Source of the DNA: Candidatus Chryseobacterium colombiense
GTDB lineage: Bacteria; Bacteroidota; Bacteroidia; Flavobacteriales; Weeksellaceae
DNA length: 64,000 bases
NCBI GenBank assembly: GCA_029203185.1
Contig: CP119310.1
Location: forward strand, 3,354,001-3,418,000
Reading direction: 5' to 3'
Position numbers and translations under genes: made by a program. The notes beneath the pieces are model-generated. The model was not told the origin of the DNA. It worked only from the letters and a program-made list of their open reading frames with translations, and did no database searches. Below, piece by piece: positions 8,556-16,287 of this stretch; position 1 is the first letter of the stretch, and the number at the start of each line of letters is the position of its first letter.

Positions 8556-8936
8556 ATGAAAAAAATAATCAACACCGTAAATGCGCCTGCAGCTATCGGA
8601 CCTTATTCACAAGCTAATTTGGCAAACGGAGTTTTGTATATTTCCGGACAGATTCCTGTAGATCCTGCAACTGGTAAATTGGTAGAAGGAATTGAAAAAG
8701 AAACGCATCAGGTAATGAAAAACCTTGAAGCTATCCTTACAGAAGCTGGGATGACATTTAAAAACGTTGTAAAAGCAACGATCTTCCTTAAGAATATGGA
8801 TGATTTTGCTGTAATGAATGATATTTATGCTTCTTACTTAGATGCGGATAGCTATCCTGCCCGTGAAACGGTTCAGGTTTCTTGCTTGCCAAAGAATGTT
8901 GATATCGAAATTTCTATGATTGCACATCAGGATTAA
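8556..8936 (+). CDS. ridA: RidA family reactive-intermediate deaminase
   Basis: This cytosolic trimeric enzyme hydrolyses the enamine/imine intermediates released by PLP enzymes such as threonine dehydratase. At 126 residues it has typical length, with the family motifs NAPAAIGPYSQA at the N-terminus, GVLYISGQIPVDP, the substrate-binding Arg in SYPARETVQVSCLPK, and the end DIEISMIAHQD. A TATATTTG -7 box lies at 8530-8537. The next gene starts ten bases downstream, so the two are probably co-transcribed. Confidence 0.95.
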   Translation: MKKIINTVNAPAAIGPYSQANLANGVLYISGQIPVDPATGKLVEGIEKETHQVMKNLEAILTEAGMTFKNVVKATIFLKNMDDFAVMNDIYASYLDADSYPARETVQVSCLPKNVDIEISMIAHQD

Positions 8937-8946
8937 GTAGGAATTC

Positions 8947-9399
8947 ATGAATTTTTTAAGAAATACATTGGCGGTTATTGTAGGGCTCGGTATTGCGGGG
9001 CTTATTATTACTCTTGGGATAAGAGTGTTTCCACAATGGGTTACTTTTGACGCTTTTGCTCCGTTTGAGCATTGGCAGAGATTTCTTCAGAGTATGCAGG
9101 GTGATAAAGCCTTTTTTGGATTTCTCTTGTTTATTTCCGGCTTAGGAACTACAGTAGGAGGAGTAGCAACGGCAATTATCGTTAAATATGCTAAAGTGGC
9201 TTATGCTATTCTTATTGGTTTCATCATGTTGTTTATAGCAATGCTGGATGTTATCATTTTCCCATATCATCCTACCTTTTACAAAATTTCGATTTTTCTT
9301 ACCTTTTTTCCATTCTCTTGGATCGGGGGAAAAATTGTTGAAGTATTGTATGAACGAAGTAAGAAAAAAAGAATTGCTGAAAAAATGAATAAATCTTAA
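8947..9399 (+). CDS. Small four-helix membrane protein, unknown function
   Basis: This is an inner-membrane protein of 150 residues with four hydrophobic stretches (about 5-27, 54-80, 84-106 and 112-132) and a basic C-terminal tail (ERSKKKRIAEKMNKS). I recognise no family motif. It follows ridA by ten bases and ends at a strong bidirectional terminator, so it is the last gene of that small operon. No functional link to RidA is evident. Confidence 0.75.
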   Translation: MNFLRNTLAVIVGLGIAGLIITLGIRVFPQWVTFDAFAPFEHWQRFLQSMQGDKAFFGFLLFISGLGTTVGGVATAIIVKYAKVAYAILIGFIMLFIAMLDVIIFPYHPTFYKISIFLTFFPFSWIGGKIVEVLYERSKKKRIAEKMNKS

Positions 9400-9400
9400 A

Positions 9401-9446
9401 ATACAAAATAAAAACGCTGCAATTCTGCAGCGTTTTTATTTTGTAT
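9401..9446. terminator. Bidirectional terminator (perfect 21-bp stem)
   Basis: Arms 9401-9421 and 9426-9446 are exact reverse complements around a four-base ATTC loop, with a GC core CGCTGCA/TGCAGCG and A-rich/T-rich flanks. It serves both the ridA operon (plus) and htrA (minus). Confidence 0.92.
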
Positions 9447-9468
9447 GAAGTTAAGTTTAGCTCTTTAA

Positions 9469-10992
9469 TTAAGGCATTTTGAAACCTCTTGTGTAGATCT
9501 GTCCGTAAGCGTCTACAAATTTTACCTGTACATTTCCTGAATATTTATCAAGGATTTTCTCAACGTCTTTCTGTGAGTTTACCGGTTTTCCGTTGATTTC
9601 AATTACAATATAATTGTCTACAATTCCGATTTTGGCAACTTCACCTCCTTCTGCTACATTAGTGGCAATAACCCCGCTGTTTAATCCATAATCCGTTTTG
9701 AATCTTTCATCCAAAGGCTTAAATTCTGCTCCTATTTTTTCAGTGACGCTTAGGTCTGCTTTAGTTCTTGTAGAAGTACCTCCTTTTTGATCTCTAAGAG
9801 TAGCTGTCGTTATATTTTCTTTACCGTTTCTTAAGTAAGTTACCTGTACTTTATCTCCTGGTCTCTTGCTTCCGATGGCAGCAGAAAGATCAGCGAAATC
9901 TGTAATGGCATAAGAGTCAATTTTAGTAATAATATCTCCTTTTTTGATTCCTGCATCTTCCGCACCGCTATTCTCTCCGAAACCGGTAACATACATACCA
10001 GATCCTGCTTTTATATTCGTCTTCTGATCCTTATTATAAGCCGCTACTAATTGATCATTTGAAAGATCTATCGTGGTTACTCCAAGGAATCCTCTTTGAA
10101 CGATACCGAATTTTTTAATGTCTTCAACGATTTTTCTGGCAAGGTTGGAAGGAATTGCAAATCCATATCCCTGATAATACCCTGTTGTAGACTGAATCGC
10201 TGAGTTAATCCCGATAAGATCTCCGTTTGTATTTACCAAAGCTCCTCCTGAGTTTCCTGGATTAATTGCAGCATCCGTCTGAATGAAACTTTCAATAGGA
10301 TTGGCTGCCTTTCCTTGTGAGCTTAAAATTCCGATGCCTCTTCCTTTAGCAGAAACAATACCTGCGGTAACTGTAGAATTTAATCCAAGTGGATTTCCTA
10401 CGGCAAGAACCCATTGTCCTACTTCAATATTGTCAGAATTGGCAAAATTTAAATATGGTAATCCCTTTTCTTCGATTTTTAATAGAGAAATATCCGTGTT
10501 TGGATCAGTTCCTACCAAAGTTGCTATATAAGATTTTTTATTGCTTAAAACGACTTCAAGTTTATTGGCTCCGGCTACAACGTGATTGTTGGAGATAATA
10601 TAACCATCCGGCGAAATGATTACTCCTGATCCCATCCCCGATGGCATATTGTCAGGAGTCTGTTGCTGTTGTCTTTGCTGACCTCTTCCGTTTTGAGGAC
10701 CGAAGAAGAAATCAAAAATATCCTGCTCCGACGCTCTGCTCGTTGATCTTGATTGATAGTTCTTAATAGTAACTACTGCAGGAACTGTTGTTTTCGCCGC
10801 TTTTACAAAATCTTCACCTACTGCTCCGGAATTCATTCCTGTAAAAGAAACATTCGACGCCGATTTTGTAAAGTATGATTGGTCTCCGTTGTTGGAATCA
10901 TGATTAAAATATTGCAATGCTCCAACGGTAGTAGCTCCGGACATAACGCCTACTACTGCAAATGGTAATAGTTTTTTTAAAGTACTCTTCAT
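9469..10992 (-). CDS. htrA: Do/HtrA-family periplasmic serine protease
   Basis: This is an envelope protease/chaperone of 507 residues that degrades misfolded periplasmic proteins. The N-terminus has one hydrophobic segment (about 8-28) that acts as signal or anchor. The trypsin-like domain (about 60-280) carries the triad His137 (SNNHVVAG), Asp167 (DPNTDISLL) and Ser248 (NPGNSGGAL). A Gln-rich loop (RGQQRQQQQ, about 103-111) precedes it. Two PDZ domains follow (about 295-395 and 415-505), the first with GFLGVTTIDLS and DAGIKKGDIITKID. All catalytic residues are present. The upstream region has a TAAATTTG -7 box (minus strand, 11052-11045) but no clear -33 TTG, which would allow stress-activated control. 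Confidence 0.95.
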   Translation of the reverse strand: MKSTLKKLLPFAVVGVMSGATTVGALQYFNHDSNNGDQSYFTKSASNVSFTGMNSGAVGEDFVKAAKTTVPAVVTIKNYQSRSTSRASEQDIFDFFFGPQNGRGQQRQQQQTPDNMPSGMGSGVIISPDGYIISNNHVVAGANKLEVVLSNKKSYIATLVGTDPNTDISLLKIEEKGLPYLNFANSDNIEVGQWVLAVGNPLGLNSTVTAGIVSAKGRGIGILSSQGKAANPIESFIQTDAAINPGNSGGALVNTNGDLIGINSAIQSTTGYYQGYGFAIPSNLARKIVEDIKKFGIVQRGFLGVTTIDLSNDQLVAAYNKDQKTNIKAGSGMYVTGFGENSGAEDAGIKKGDIITKIDSYAITDFADLSAAIGSKRPGDKVQVTYLRNGKENITTATLRDQKGGTSTRTKADLSVTEKIGAEFKPLDERFKTDYGLNSGVIATNVAEGGEVAKIGIVDNYIVIEINGKPVNSQKDVEKILDKYSGNVQVKFVDAYGQIYTRGFKMP

Positions 10993-11373
10993 TGTATATC
11001 TTTCTTAATTATTTATGTTATTTATCTTTTCGTTTTATTGTAAACAAATTTAATGCTAAATAGGTAAGCAATTGGTATTAAATGTTTCACTTTTAACTAA
11101 AATTTAACTACAATAACATTATTTTAGATGTTATGTGGTAATTATTTGTCACTATTAACTAATCTTAAAAATTTATTAAATGACAATATGACATATTGTA
11201 AGATGAGTAAAGAGATTGAAAAGTTAAATTCTGTAATTTAATCTATAAATTTCATTCCAAAACTTGATAAAGAAGATAAGATATTATTGATATTAATCAC
11301 TTACTAACCAGAATTCAGTTAAAATTAAATGATTACCTTTGCAAAAATTTTTCTCACTTAAAACGTTTATAGC
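10993..11373. other. Divergent intergenic region between htrA and trhO
   Basis: The region is very AT-rich and has no credible ORF. It contains the htrA -7-like element (11045-11052, minus) and, next to trhO, TACCTTTG (11334-11341, plus), a -7 consensus without a -33 TTG at the right distance. I see no repeat or RNA gene in the rest. Confidence 0.5.
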
Positions 11374-12750
11374 ATGCAACTGTACAACACCTTAAGCGCA
11401 GAAGAAAGAGCTCAACTTATTGATGAAGCTGGTAAGGAACGTCTTACATTGTCTTTCTATGCGTATGCCAAAATTGAAGATCCCAAAAAATTTCGCGACG
11501 ATTTATTTATAGCCTGGAATGCTCTTGATGCATTGGGTCGTATTTATGTTGCTCATGAAGGAATTAATGCTCAGATGAGTGTTCCTGCAGACAATTTTGA
11601 AGCATTTCGTGATACATTGGAAGCATATGACTTTATGAAAGGCATTCGATTGAATGTCGCAGTTGAGCAGGATAATCATTCTTTTTTGAAATTAACTATC
11701 AAAGTTAGAAACAAAATCGTTGCAGATGGTTTGAATGATGATACTTTTGATGTTACCAATAAAGGAGTTCATTTAAAGGCACAAGAGTTTAACAATATGT
11801 TAGATGACCCAAACACGATTGTAGTAGATTTTAGAAATCACTACGAAAGTGAAGTCGGGCATTTTGAAGGAGCAATTACTCCTGATGTAGAAAATTTCAG
11901 AGAGAGTTTACCAATTATTAATGAACAGCTACAGGATTTTAAGGAAGATAAAAACCTGCTGATGTACTGTACCGGTGGAATTCGTTGTGAGAAAGCAAGT
12001 GCTTACTTTAAGCATCAGGGATTCAAGAACGTTTTCCAATTGGAAGGCGGGATTATTGAATATACCCGTCAGATCAAAGAAGAAGGAATTGAAAGTAAAT
12101 TCATAGGTAAAAACTTTGTATTCGATCACCGTTTAGGAGAAAGAATTACAGATGATATCATAGCGCAGTGTCACCAATGTGGAAAACCTTGTGACAATCA
12201 TACCAATTGTGCCAACGATGCTTGCCATTTATTGTTTATTCAATGTGATGAATGTAAGGCTGCGATGGAAAATACTTGTTCTACCGAATGTTTAGAAATC
12301 ATTCATTTGCCTTTGGAAGAACAATTGAAACTGAGAAAAGGATTGCAGGTAGGTAATAAGGTATTCAGAAAAGGAAAATCTGAAGCTTTGAAGTTTAAAA
12401 ATTCCGGAGATCTGTCAACACAGACTTTGGCAAAAGCGAAACCTGAAACGAAGGATATCCGTCAGAAAATAAAGATCAAAAAGACATTGATCGGAAAGGC
12501 AGAGCATTATTATTCCAAATCAAAAATTGCACAGTTCTTGATTGAAAATAAAGAGCTTTCTGTAGGAGATAAAGTTTTGATTTCGGGACCGACAACGGGA
12601 GATCAGGAAGTTATCATTACTCAAATTTTTGTAAACGGTGATTTCAGTGATTCTGCAAAAGCAGGAGATCAAATTACTTTTGAGCTTCCTTTCAGAGTCC
12701 GTTTATCTGACAAATTATATAAAATTGTACAGCCGTCTGAAAACGCGTAA
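11374..12750 (+). CDS. trhO: tRNA U34 hydroxylase TrhO (rhodanese type) with extra C-terminal domain
   Basis: TrhO makes 5-hydroxyuridine at tRNA position 34. The N-terminal acylphosphatase-like domain (about 25-115, with YVAHEGINAQMS) precedes a rhodanese domain (about 130-240) with catalytic Cys199 in MYCTGGIRCEKA. A Cys-rich block (Cys266, 269, 273, 279, 284, 291, 294, 302, 306) probably binds zinc. The usual family ends near residue 330-350; here residues of about 366-455 (IGKAEHYYSKSKIAQFLIEN, LSVGDKVLISGPTTGD) form an added beta-barrel-like domain resembling the C-terminal domain of U32 peptidase-family proteins such as TrhP, which acts in the same modification. The core assignment is firm; the extra domain is inference. 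Confidence 0.93.
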   Translation: MQLYNTLSAEERAQLIDEAGKERLTLSFYAYAKIEDPKKFRDDLFIAWNALDALGRIYVAHEGINAQMSVPADNFEAFRDTLEAYDFMKGIRLNVAVEQDNHSFLKLTIKVRNKIVADGLNDDTFDVTNKGVHLKAQEFNNMLDDPNTIVVDFRNHYESEVGHFEGAITPDVENFRESLPIINEQLQDFKEDKNLLMYCTGGIRCEKASAYFKHQGFKNVFQLEGGIIEYTRQIKEEGIESKFIGKNFVFDHRLGERITDDIIAQCHQCGKPCDNHTNCANDACHLLFIQCDECKAAMENTCSTECLEIIHLPLEEQLKLRKGLQVGNKVFRKGKSEALKFKNSGDLSTQTLAKAKPETKDIRQKIKIKKTLIGKAEHYYSKSKIAQFLIENKELSVGDKVLISGPTTGDQEVIITQIFVNGDFSDSAKAGDQITFELPFRVRLSDKLYKIVQPSENA

Positions 12751-12755
12751 TCATT

Positions 12756-13331
12756 ATGTTAAAAGCCGAGCTTAGAAAAAAATATATGCAACAAAGAAAA
12801 GCCTTGTCAACCGATGAGGCTTTCTTGTTATCTGAAAAGATCTTTGAAAATTTTATTAGTTACTTTAAGCCTGAGCACGGAGAAAAGGTACATGTTTTCA
12901 TTCCTATTTTGGAGAGAAACGAAATTAATACACAACTATTCATTGATTATTTTTTTAAGCAGAATATTCGTGTTTTTGTGCCTAAGGTTGTTGATGATCA
13001 ATTAATTCATATTGAAATTTTTGCAGATACAATTTTTGAAACCAGTCATTGGGGAATTCCGGAACCTGTTTCCAATGAGGATTTAGGGGAAACTTTTTTT
13101 CATTATGTGATTACGCCACTTTTATATTGTGATAAGAAGGGGAATAGAGTGGGATATGGAAAAGGTTTTTATGACGGATTCTTCGAAAGCATTTCTCAAG
13201 AAGTAAAAAAAATCGGAGTTAATTACTTTAACCCCGATGAAAATATCGATGATGTCTGGGAAAATGATATCCCGCTTGACTATTTGGTAACTCCTGCTGA
13301 TGTGCTGTCTTTTGGTAAAGGCTTAGAATAG
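12756..13331 (+). CDS. 5-formyltetrahydrofolate cyclo-ligase
   Basis: This enzyme converts 5-formyl-THF to 5,10-methenyl-THF with ATP, returning a storage folate to one-carbon metabolism. At 191 residues it has the usual length. Visible motifs are the N-terminal LRKKYMQQRKAL, VHVFIPILERNEINT, and the nucleotide-binding signature GNRVGYGKGFYDGF (about 129-142) near the C-terminus. It starts five bases after trhO stops and is co-transcribed with it. Its last 52 bases overlap the end of the convergent gene on the other strand. Confidence 0.93.
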   Translation: MLKAELRKKYMQQRKALSTDEAFLLSEKIFENFISYFKPEHGEKVHVFIPILERNEINTQLFIDYFFKQNIRVFVPKVVDDQLIHIEIFADTIFETSHWGIPEPVSNEDLGETFFHYVITPLLYCDKKGNRVGYGKGFYDGFFESISQEVKKIGVNYFNPDENIDDVWENDIPLDYLVTPADVLSFGKGLE

Positions 13332-13864
13332 AAATTTAAAAAGTAAAACTTAAACTCTTTTTTAAACTTTACAGGTGCAGATTGCAGTATATATTGTGCG
13401 TTTTTTTCAAAAACACCAATGGATTTATTTTTGTTGTCAAAATATTCTACACTGAATTTTGCGAAGTCTAAGGTATCTTTTTTATGAATATCCTTGTATA
13501 CTTCCAGGTTGTTTACTTTTACAGTCTTTACTTTTAAGCTATCCAGTTCATGGAATAATCTTTTGAATGTAAGACTGTCCGGCTTATTGAAATAACTTTC
13601 CATCTGAGAATAAATAACGGTGTCAATTTCTGTGTCCTTGTTCCCTGAAAGATAAAGTGTTGAAAGATCCAAGAGCTCCTGAACTTTCTGTTTGGTAATG
13701 AAGTTAATCGCCTGTGCACTATCCATTTGTACGGCAGGATACGTTTTTTTGTTATTGCTGTTTCTTAATTTATCTAAATCGCTTACTTCAGCGCTTTTTT
13801 TGTTACATGATGCTAAACCGAAAAGCATTACTGCCAAGACTAAAAGATTATTTATTATTTTCAT
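13280..13864 (-). CDS. Predicted lipoprotein, unknown function
   Basis: This protein of 194 residues has a lipoprotein signal (MKIINNLLVLAVMLFGLASCNKK, acylated Cys in the LASC lipobox). The mature part is charged and helical/strand-mixed with no motif I recognise. The ATG at 13864 overlaps the end of the upstream gene by 17 bases, which indicates translational coupling; an alternative start at 13876 adds four residues before the signal. Its 3' end overlaps the 5-formyl-THF cyclo-ligase gene by 52 bases tail to tail. With its upstream neighbour it forms a two-gene envelope operon of unknown role. Confidence 0.75.
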   Translation of the reverse strand: MKIINNLLVLAVMLFGLASCNKKSAEVSDLDKLRNSNNKKTYPAVQMDSAQAINFITKQKVQELLDLSTLYLSGNKDTEIDTVIYSQMESYFNKPDSLTFKRLFHELDSLKVKTVKVNNLEVYKDIHKKDTLDFAKFSVEYFDNKNKSIGVFEKNAQYILQSAPVKFKKEFKFYFLNFYSKPLPKDSTSAGVTK

Positions 13865-15011
13865 CTGTATTAGCAATTTTAAATTTAATAGATACTATTT
13901 TTCCTTTTTCTCTTTTCATTTCAATAACGCTGAGATTTTTAAGAGAGGTTGTAGGAGTGGTTACTAGAGTAATATATTTTTGTTTGTCTAAAGTTTCGAT
14001 ACCATAGGTTGCGTTGTCGTAAACCTGATAGATAATAGCATTGTCACTGATGAGATTGTCCAGCTGTTTACGTTTTTGTTTCAATAGTTCAGGATTTCCA
14101 TTCGCGTCTTTCATAGAGAAATAATTGACAGCCATTTTATAATCATCAGGCTTTAATTCAATCATTTCCTCTTCTGGTGCATTTTCTAGGCTTCTGTTTA
14201 TTTCAAGATCCTCATAAAAAGGAGCGGATATCTGCAATTTCAGGCTTTTATCTTTGGTGGAATAGCGAAAGCACTCACCGGGCTTGATCTTATAGAGAAT
14301 AGGTGATTCGTTTTCTTTGATCACTTTTACCTCAATAGTATTCATTACAGAAACGGCACGGTCTGCATCCGTAAAACAATACGTATAAGTTTTTTGAAAA
14401 ATAGCATCCTTAAACCCAAGCAATCCTGTAATAAGAATTAAAATTGTAGTAATTATTGCCCAGGCGTTTCTTCTGAAGAAATTTTTCTTAGCTTTTTGAA
14501 GCCCAAAATCAGATGTCTCTGATTTTTCAATATTTTTATTAATTGTCTGATTTTCAATATTTGTTTTTTGTAAATCTATGTTTTCCTGAGACGAAAACTC
14601 TGTTTTTGCTGCTAAATTTTCTGTTTTTGGTAAATTCAGTGATGCTGATACCGTTTTTTCTAATTCCTTAGCTTCTTCTTCGGTTAAGTTATCATCTTCT
14701 GTGAGTAATTCTCCGGCAAAAAGATGTTGCTTTTTGAATTCATACCAAGATTCATAACCCGTATAAACACTCAGTAAATTGAGCATATCGATGCGTGGCA
14801 ATTTAGTAACCGGAGAAGTTTTGAAATAGGTATAAAAAGACTTTTCGCTGATGTTGCCTTTTGCTTTTTTACGAAGATCTTCCTGGAAATAGATGATATC
14901 AATACCCTTCCATTTTGAAATATCATCAAAAGAAGGGGTGTGTTGTTCCAAATATTGAGCCTGTACGTCCTTTTTTAACTGCTCAAAATGCAATAGATCT
15001 AAATCTGTCAA
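13848..15011 (-). CDS. Single-pass membrane protein with N-terminal cytoplasmic domain, unknown
   Basis: This protein has 387 residues. The N-terminal 95 residues (FDDISKWKGIDIIYFQEDLR, KGNISEKSFYTYFKTSP, MLNLLSVYTGYESWYEFKK) resemble a helical domain found at the N-terminus of many Flavobacteriia proteins of unknown role. An acidic, low-complexity stretch follows, then one membrane helix (about 178-200, AIITTILILITGLLGF) and a C-terminal extracytoplasmic half of about 190 residues. The layout suggests an inside-to-outside sensor or anchor coupled to the lipoprotein encoded next. I cannot name a family. Confidence 0.72.
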   Translation of the reverse strand: MTDLDLLHFEQLKKDVQAQYLEQHTPSFDDISKWKGIDIIYFQEDLRKKAKGNISEKSFYTYFKTSPVTKLPRIDMLNLLSVYTGYESWYEFKKQHLFAGELLTEDDNLTEEEAKELEKTVSASLNLPKTENLAAKTEFSSQENIDLQKTNIENQTINKNIEKSETSDFGLQKAKKNFFRRNAWAIITTILILITGLLGFKDAIFQKTYTYCFTDADRAVSVMNTIEVKVIKENESPILYKIKPGECFRYSTKDKSLKLQISAPFYEDLEINRSLENAPEEEMIELKPDDYKMAVNYFSMKDANGNPELLKQKRKQLDNLISDNAIIYQVYDNATYGIETLDKQKYITLVTTPTTSLKNLSVIEMKREKGKIVSIKFKIANTDENNK

Positions 15012-15071
15012 TTTTAATTTAAATGATTAAGTTGTTGAAATTCAGTTGTGTTTATTTGTAAAATTGTTTTA

Positions 15072-15102
15072 CAAAAGTATTACAATTATTTTTCATACAC
15101 AA
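15072..15102 (-). promoter_or_regulatory. Promoter of the 15011-13280 operon
   Basis: On the minus strand TTG (15102-15100), 20 bases, then TACTTTTG (15079-15072) make a close match to the Bacteroidetes housekeeping promoter. Confidence 0.65.
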
Positions 15103-15194
15103 GTTTTCTATCTGCTCTACCTTTGTCTCGTTCAAATAACAGAACAGAAAAGAGTTTTATAAAACAATATTAACAAAATTAAATTTAATTTATT

Positions 15195-15440
15195 ATGAAA
15201 AAGTCATTATTCGTAGCTGCTATCGCTGCTATTTCTTTGGTTGCTTGTAAAAAAGGTGAAGCTACAACTACTACTACAGATTCTACAGCTGTAACTACAG
15301 ATTCTACTGCAGTTGCTCCTGCTACAGATTCTACAGCTGTTGCTCCTGCTGCTGATTCTACAGCTACTAAAGCTGCTGATTCTACAGCTACTAAGACTAC
15401 TACAACTACTGAAGTTAAAAAAGAAGAAGTTAAGAAATAA
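15195..15440 (+). CDS. Small low-complexity lipoprotein with DSTA repeats
   Basis: This protein of 81 residues has a lipoprotein signal (MKKSLFVAAIAAISLVACKK, lipobox LVAC). The mature part is almost entirely Thr/Ser/Ala/Asp/Val: six DSTA units, two in the form DSTAVAPA, then T-rich and K/E-rich tails. The DNA beneath is an imperfect tandem repeat (TCTACAGCT and GCTGTTGCTCCTGCT units), so copy number could vary by slippage. It ends at a clear terminator. Such tails usually serve as surface spacers or are highly abundant small lipoproteins; no specific function can be assigned. Confidence 0.8.
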   Translation: MKKSLFVAAIAAISLVACKKGEATTTTTDSTAVTTDSTAVAPATDSTAVAPAADSTATKAADSTATKTTTTTEVKKEEVKK

Positions 15441-15464
15441 TTCTAACTTATCTTACAATAAAAG

Positions 15465-15493
15465 AACCGCCTCATTTTTGAAGCGGTTTTTTT
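15465..15493. terminator. Terminator between the small lipoprotein and the TrmH-family gene
   Basis: AACCGC-C-TC pairs with GA-A-GCGGTT and is followed by TTTTTTT on the plus strand; the minus strand also ends in A/T-rich sequence, so it may act both ways. Confidence 0.75.
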
Positions 15494-15518
15494 ATGTTCT
15501 AAATCTAAAATTCGTTTT

Positions 15519-16283
15519 TTAAATCATTTTTTGTCTTAATGTTTCATAGCAGGTAATGGCTACAGCATTACTTAGGTTTAAAGAGTCAATGCTCCCGCTC
15601 ATTGGAATAAGGGTATTTTGTCCTTTTTTAAACCAGAAATCACTTAATCCCGAATGTTCTGTCCCAAAAACAATGGCAGACTTCTGTGTGAAATCTCTTA
15701 GAGGTAAATTTTCGGCGGTTTCATCCATAATGGTCGTATAGATATTAAATTGATTTTTTTTCAGGAAATCCAGTGTTTCCTGGTTTTCTGACTGAAATAC
15801 ATTCATGCCAAACAGGCAGCCTACACTTGAACGGATGACATTAGGATTATAAAAGTCAGTTTTTCCATCAGAAACAATAAGTGCATCTATCCCAAAGGCT
15901 TCACAGCTTCTTAATATAGCTCCTAAATTTCCGGGTTTCTCTATTCCTTCTACAATAATAATGGTTGAATTTTCTTTGGGTTGAAATGAATGGAGTTCTT
16001 CATTCTTGGTTTTATAAACACCAATAATTCCTTCGGAGCTTCCTCTGTATGCTATTTTTTCATATACTTTATCACTTACTAAGTGGATTTTTCCCACGGG
16101 AGCATTGCCTTTGAAAATACTTTCACAGATATAGAACTCCACAGGTTCAAAATTAAATTTTTGAGCTCTTTCATTTTCCTGATCACCTTCTACGACAAAA
16201 ACATTCGATTTCTTTCGGTGGCGATTGTCTGTGATGAGTTTAGTAAGACCTTTTATCTTTTCGTTTTGAAAGCTTTCTATCAT
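15519..16283 (-). CDS. SpoU/TrmH-family RNA 2'-O-methyltransferase
   Basis: This is a SAM-dependent ribose methylase of 254 residues acting on rRNA or tRNA. An N-terminal substrate-binding domain (about 1-95, LTKLITDNRHRKKSNVFVVEGDQE) precedes the knotted SpoU domain with motif 1 EGIEKPGNLGAILRSCEAFG, motif 2 VFGTEHSGLSD and motif 3 IPMSGSIDSLNLSNAVAI. The architecture is that of RlmB/TsnR-like enzymes; the modified nucleotide cannot be told from the sequence. It starts four bases after the rmuC stop and is co-transcribed with it. Confidence 0.9.
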   Translation of the reverse strand: MIESFQNEKIKGLTKLITDNRHRKKSNVFVVEGDQENERAQKFNFEPVEFYICESIFKGNAPVGKIHLVSDKVYEKIAYRGSSEGIIGVYKTKNEELHSFQPKENSTIIIVEGIEKPGNLGAILRSCEAFGIDALIVSDGKTDFYNPNVIRSSVGCLFGMNVFQSENQETLDFLKKNQFNIYTTIMDETAENLPLRDFTQKSAIVFGTEHSGLSDFWFKKGQNTLIPMSGSIDSLNLSNAVAITCYETLRQKMI

Positions 16284-16287
16284 ATTT

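Noticed and set aside
12756..13331. Frameshift between cyclo-ligase and the convergent lipoprotein because of the 52-base overlap
   Set aside because: Both frames are complete with proper motifs or lipobox; the overlap is tail to tail and tolerable.
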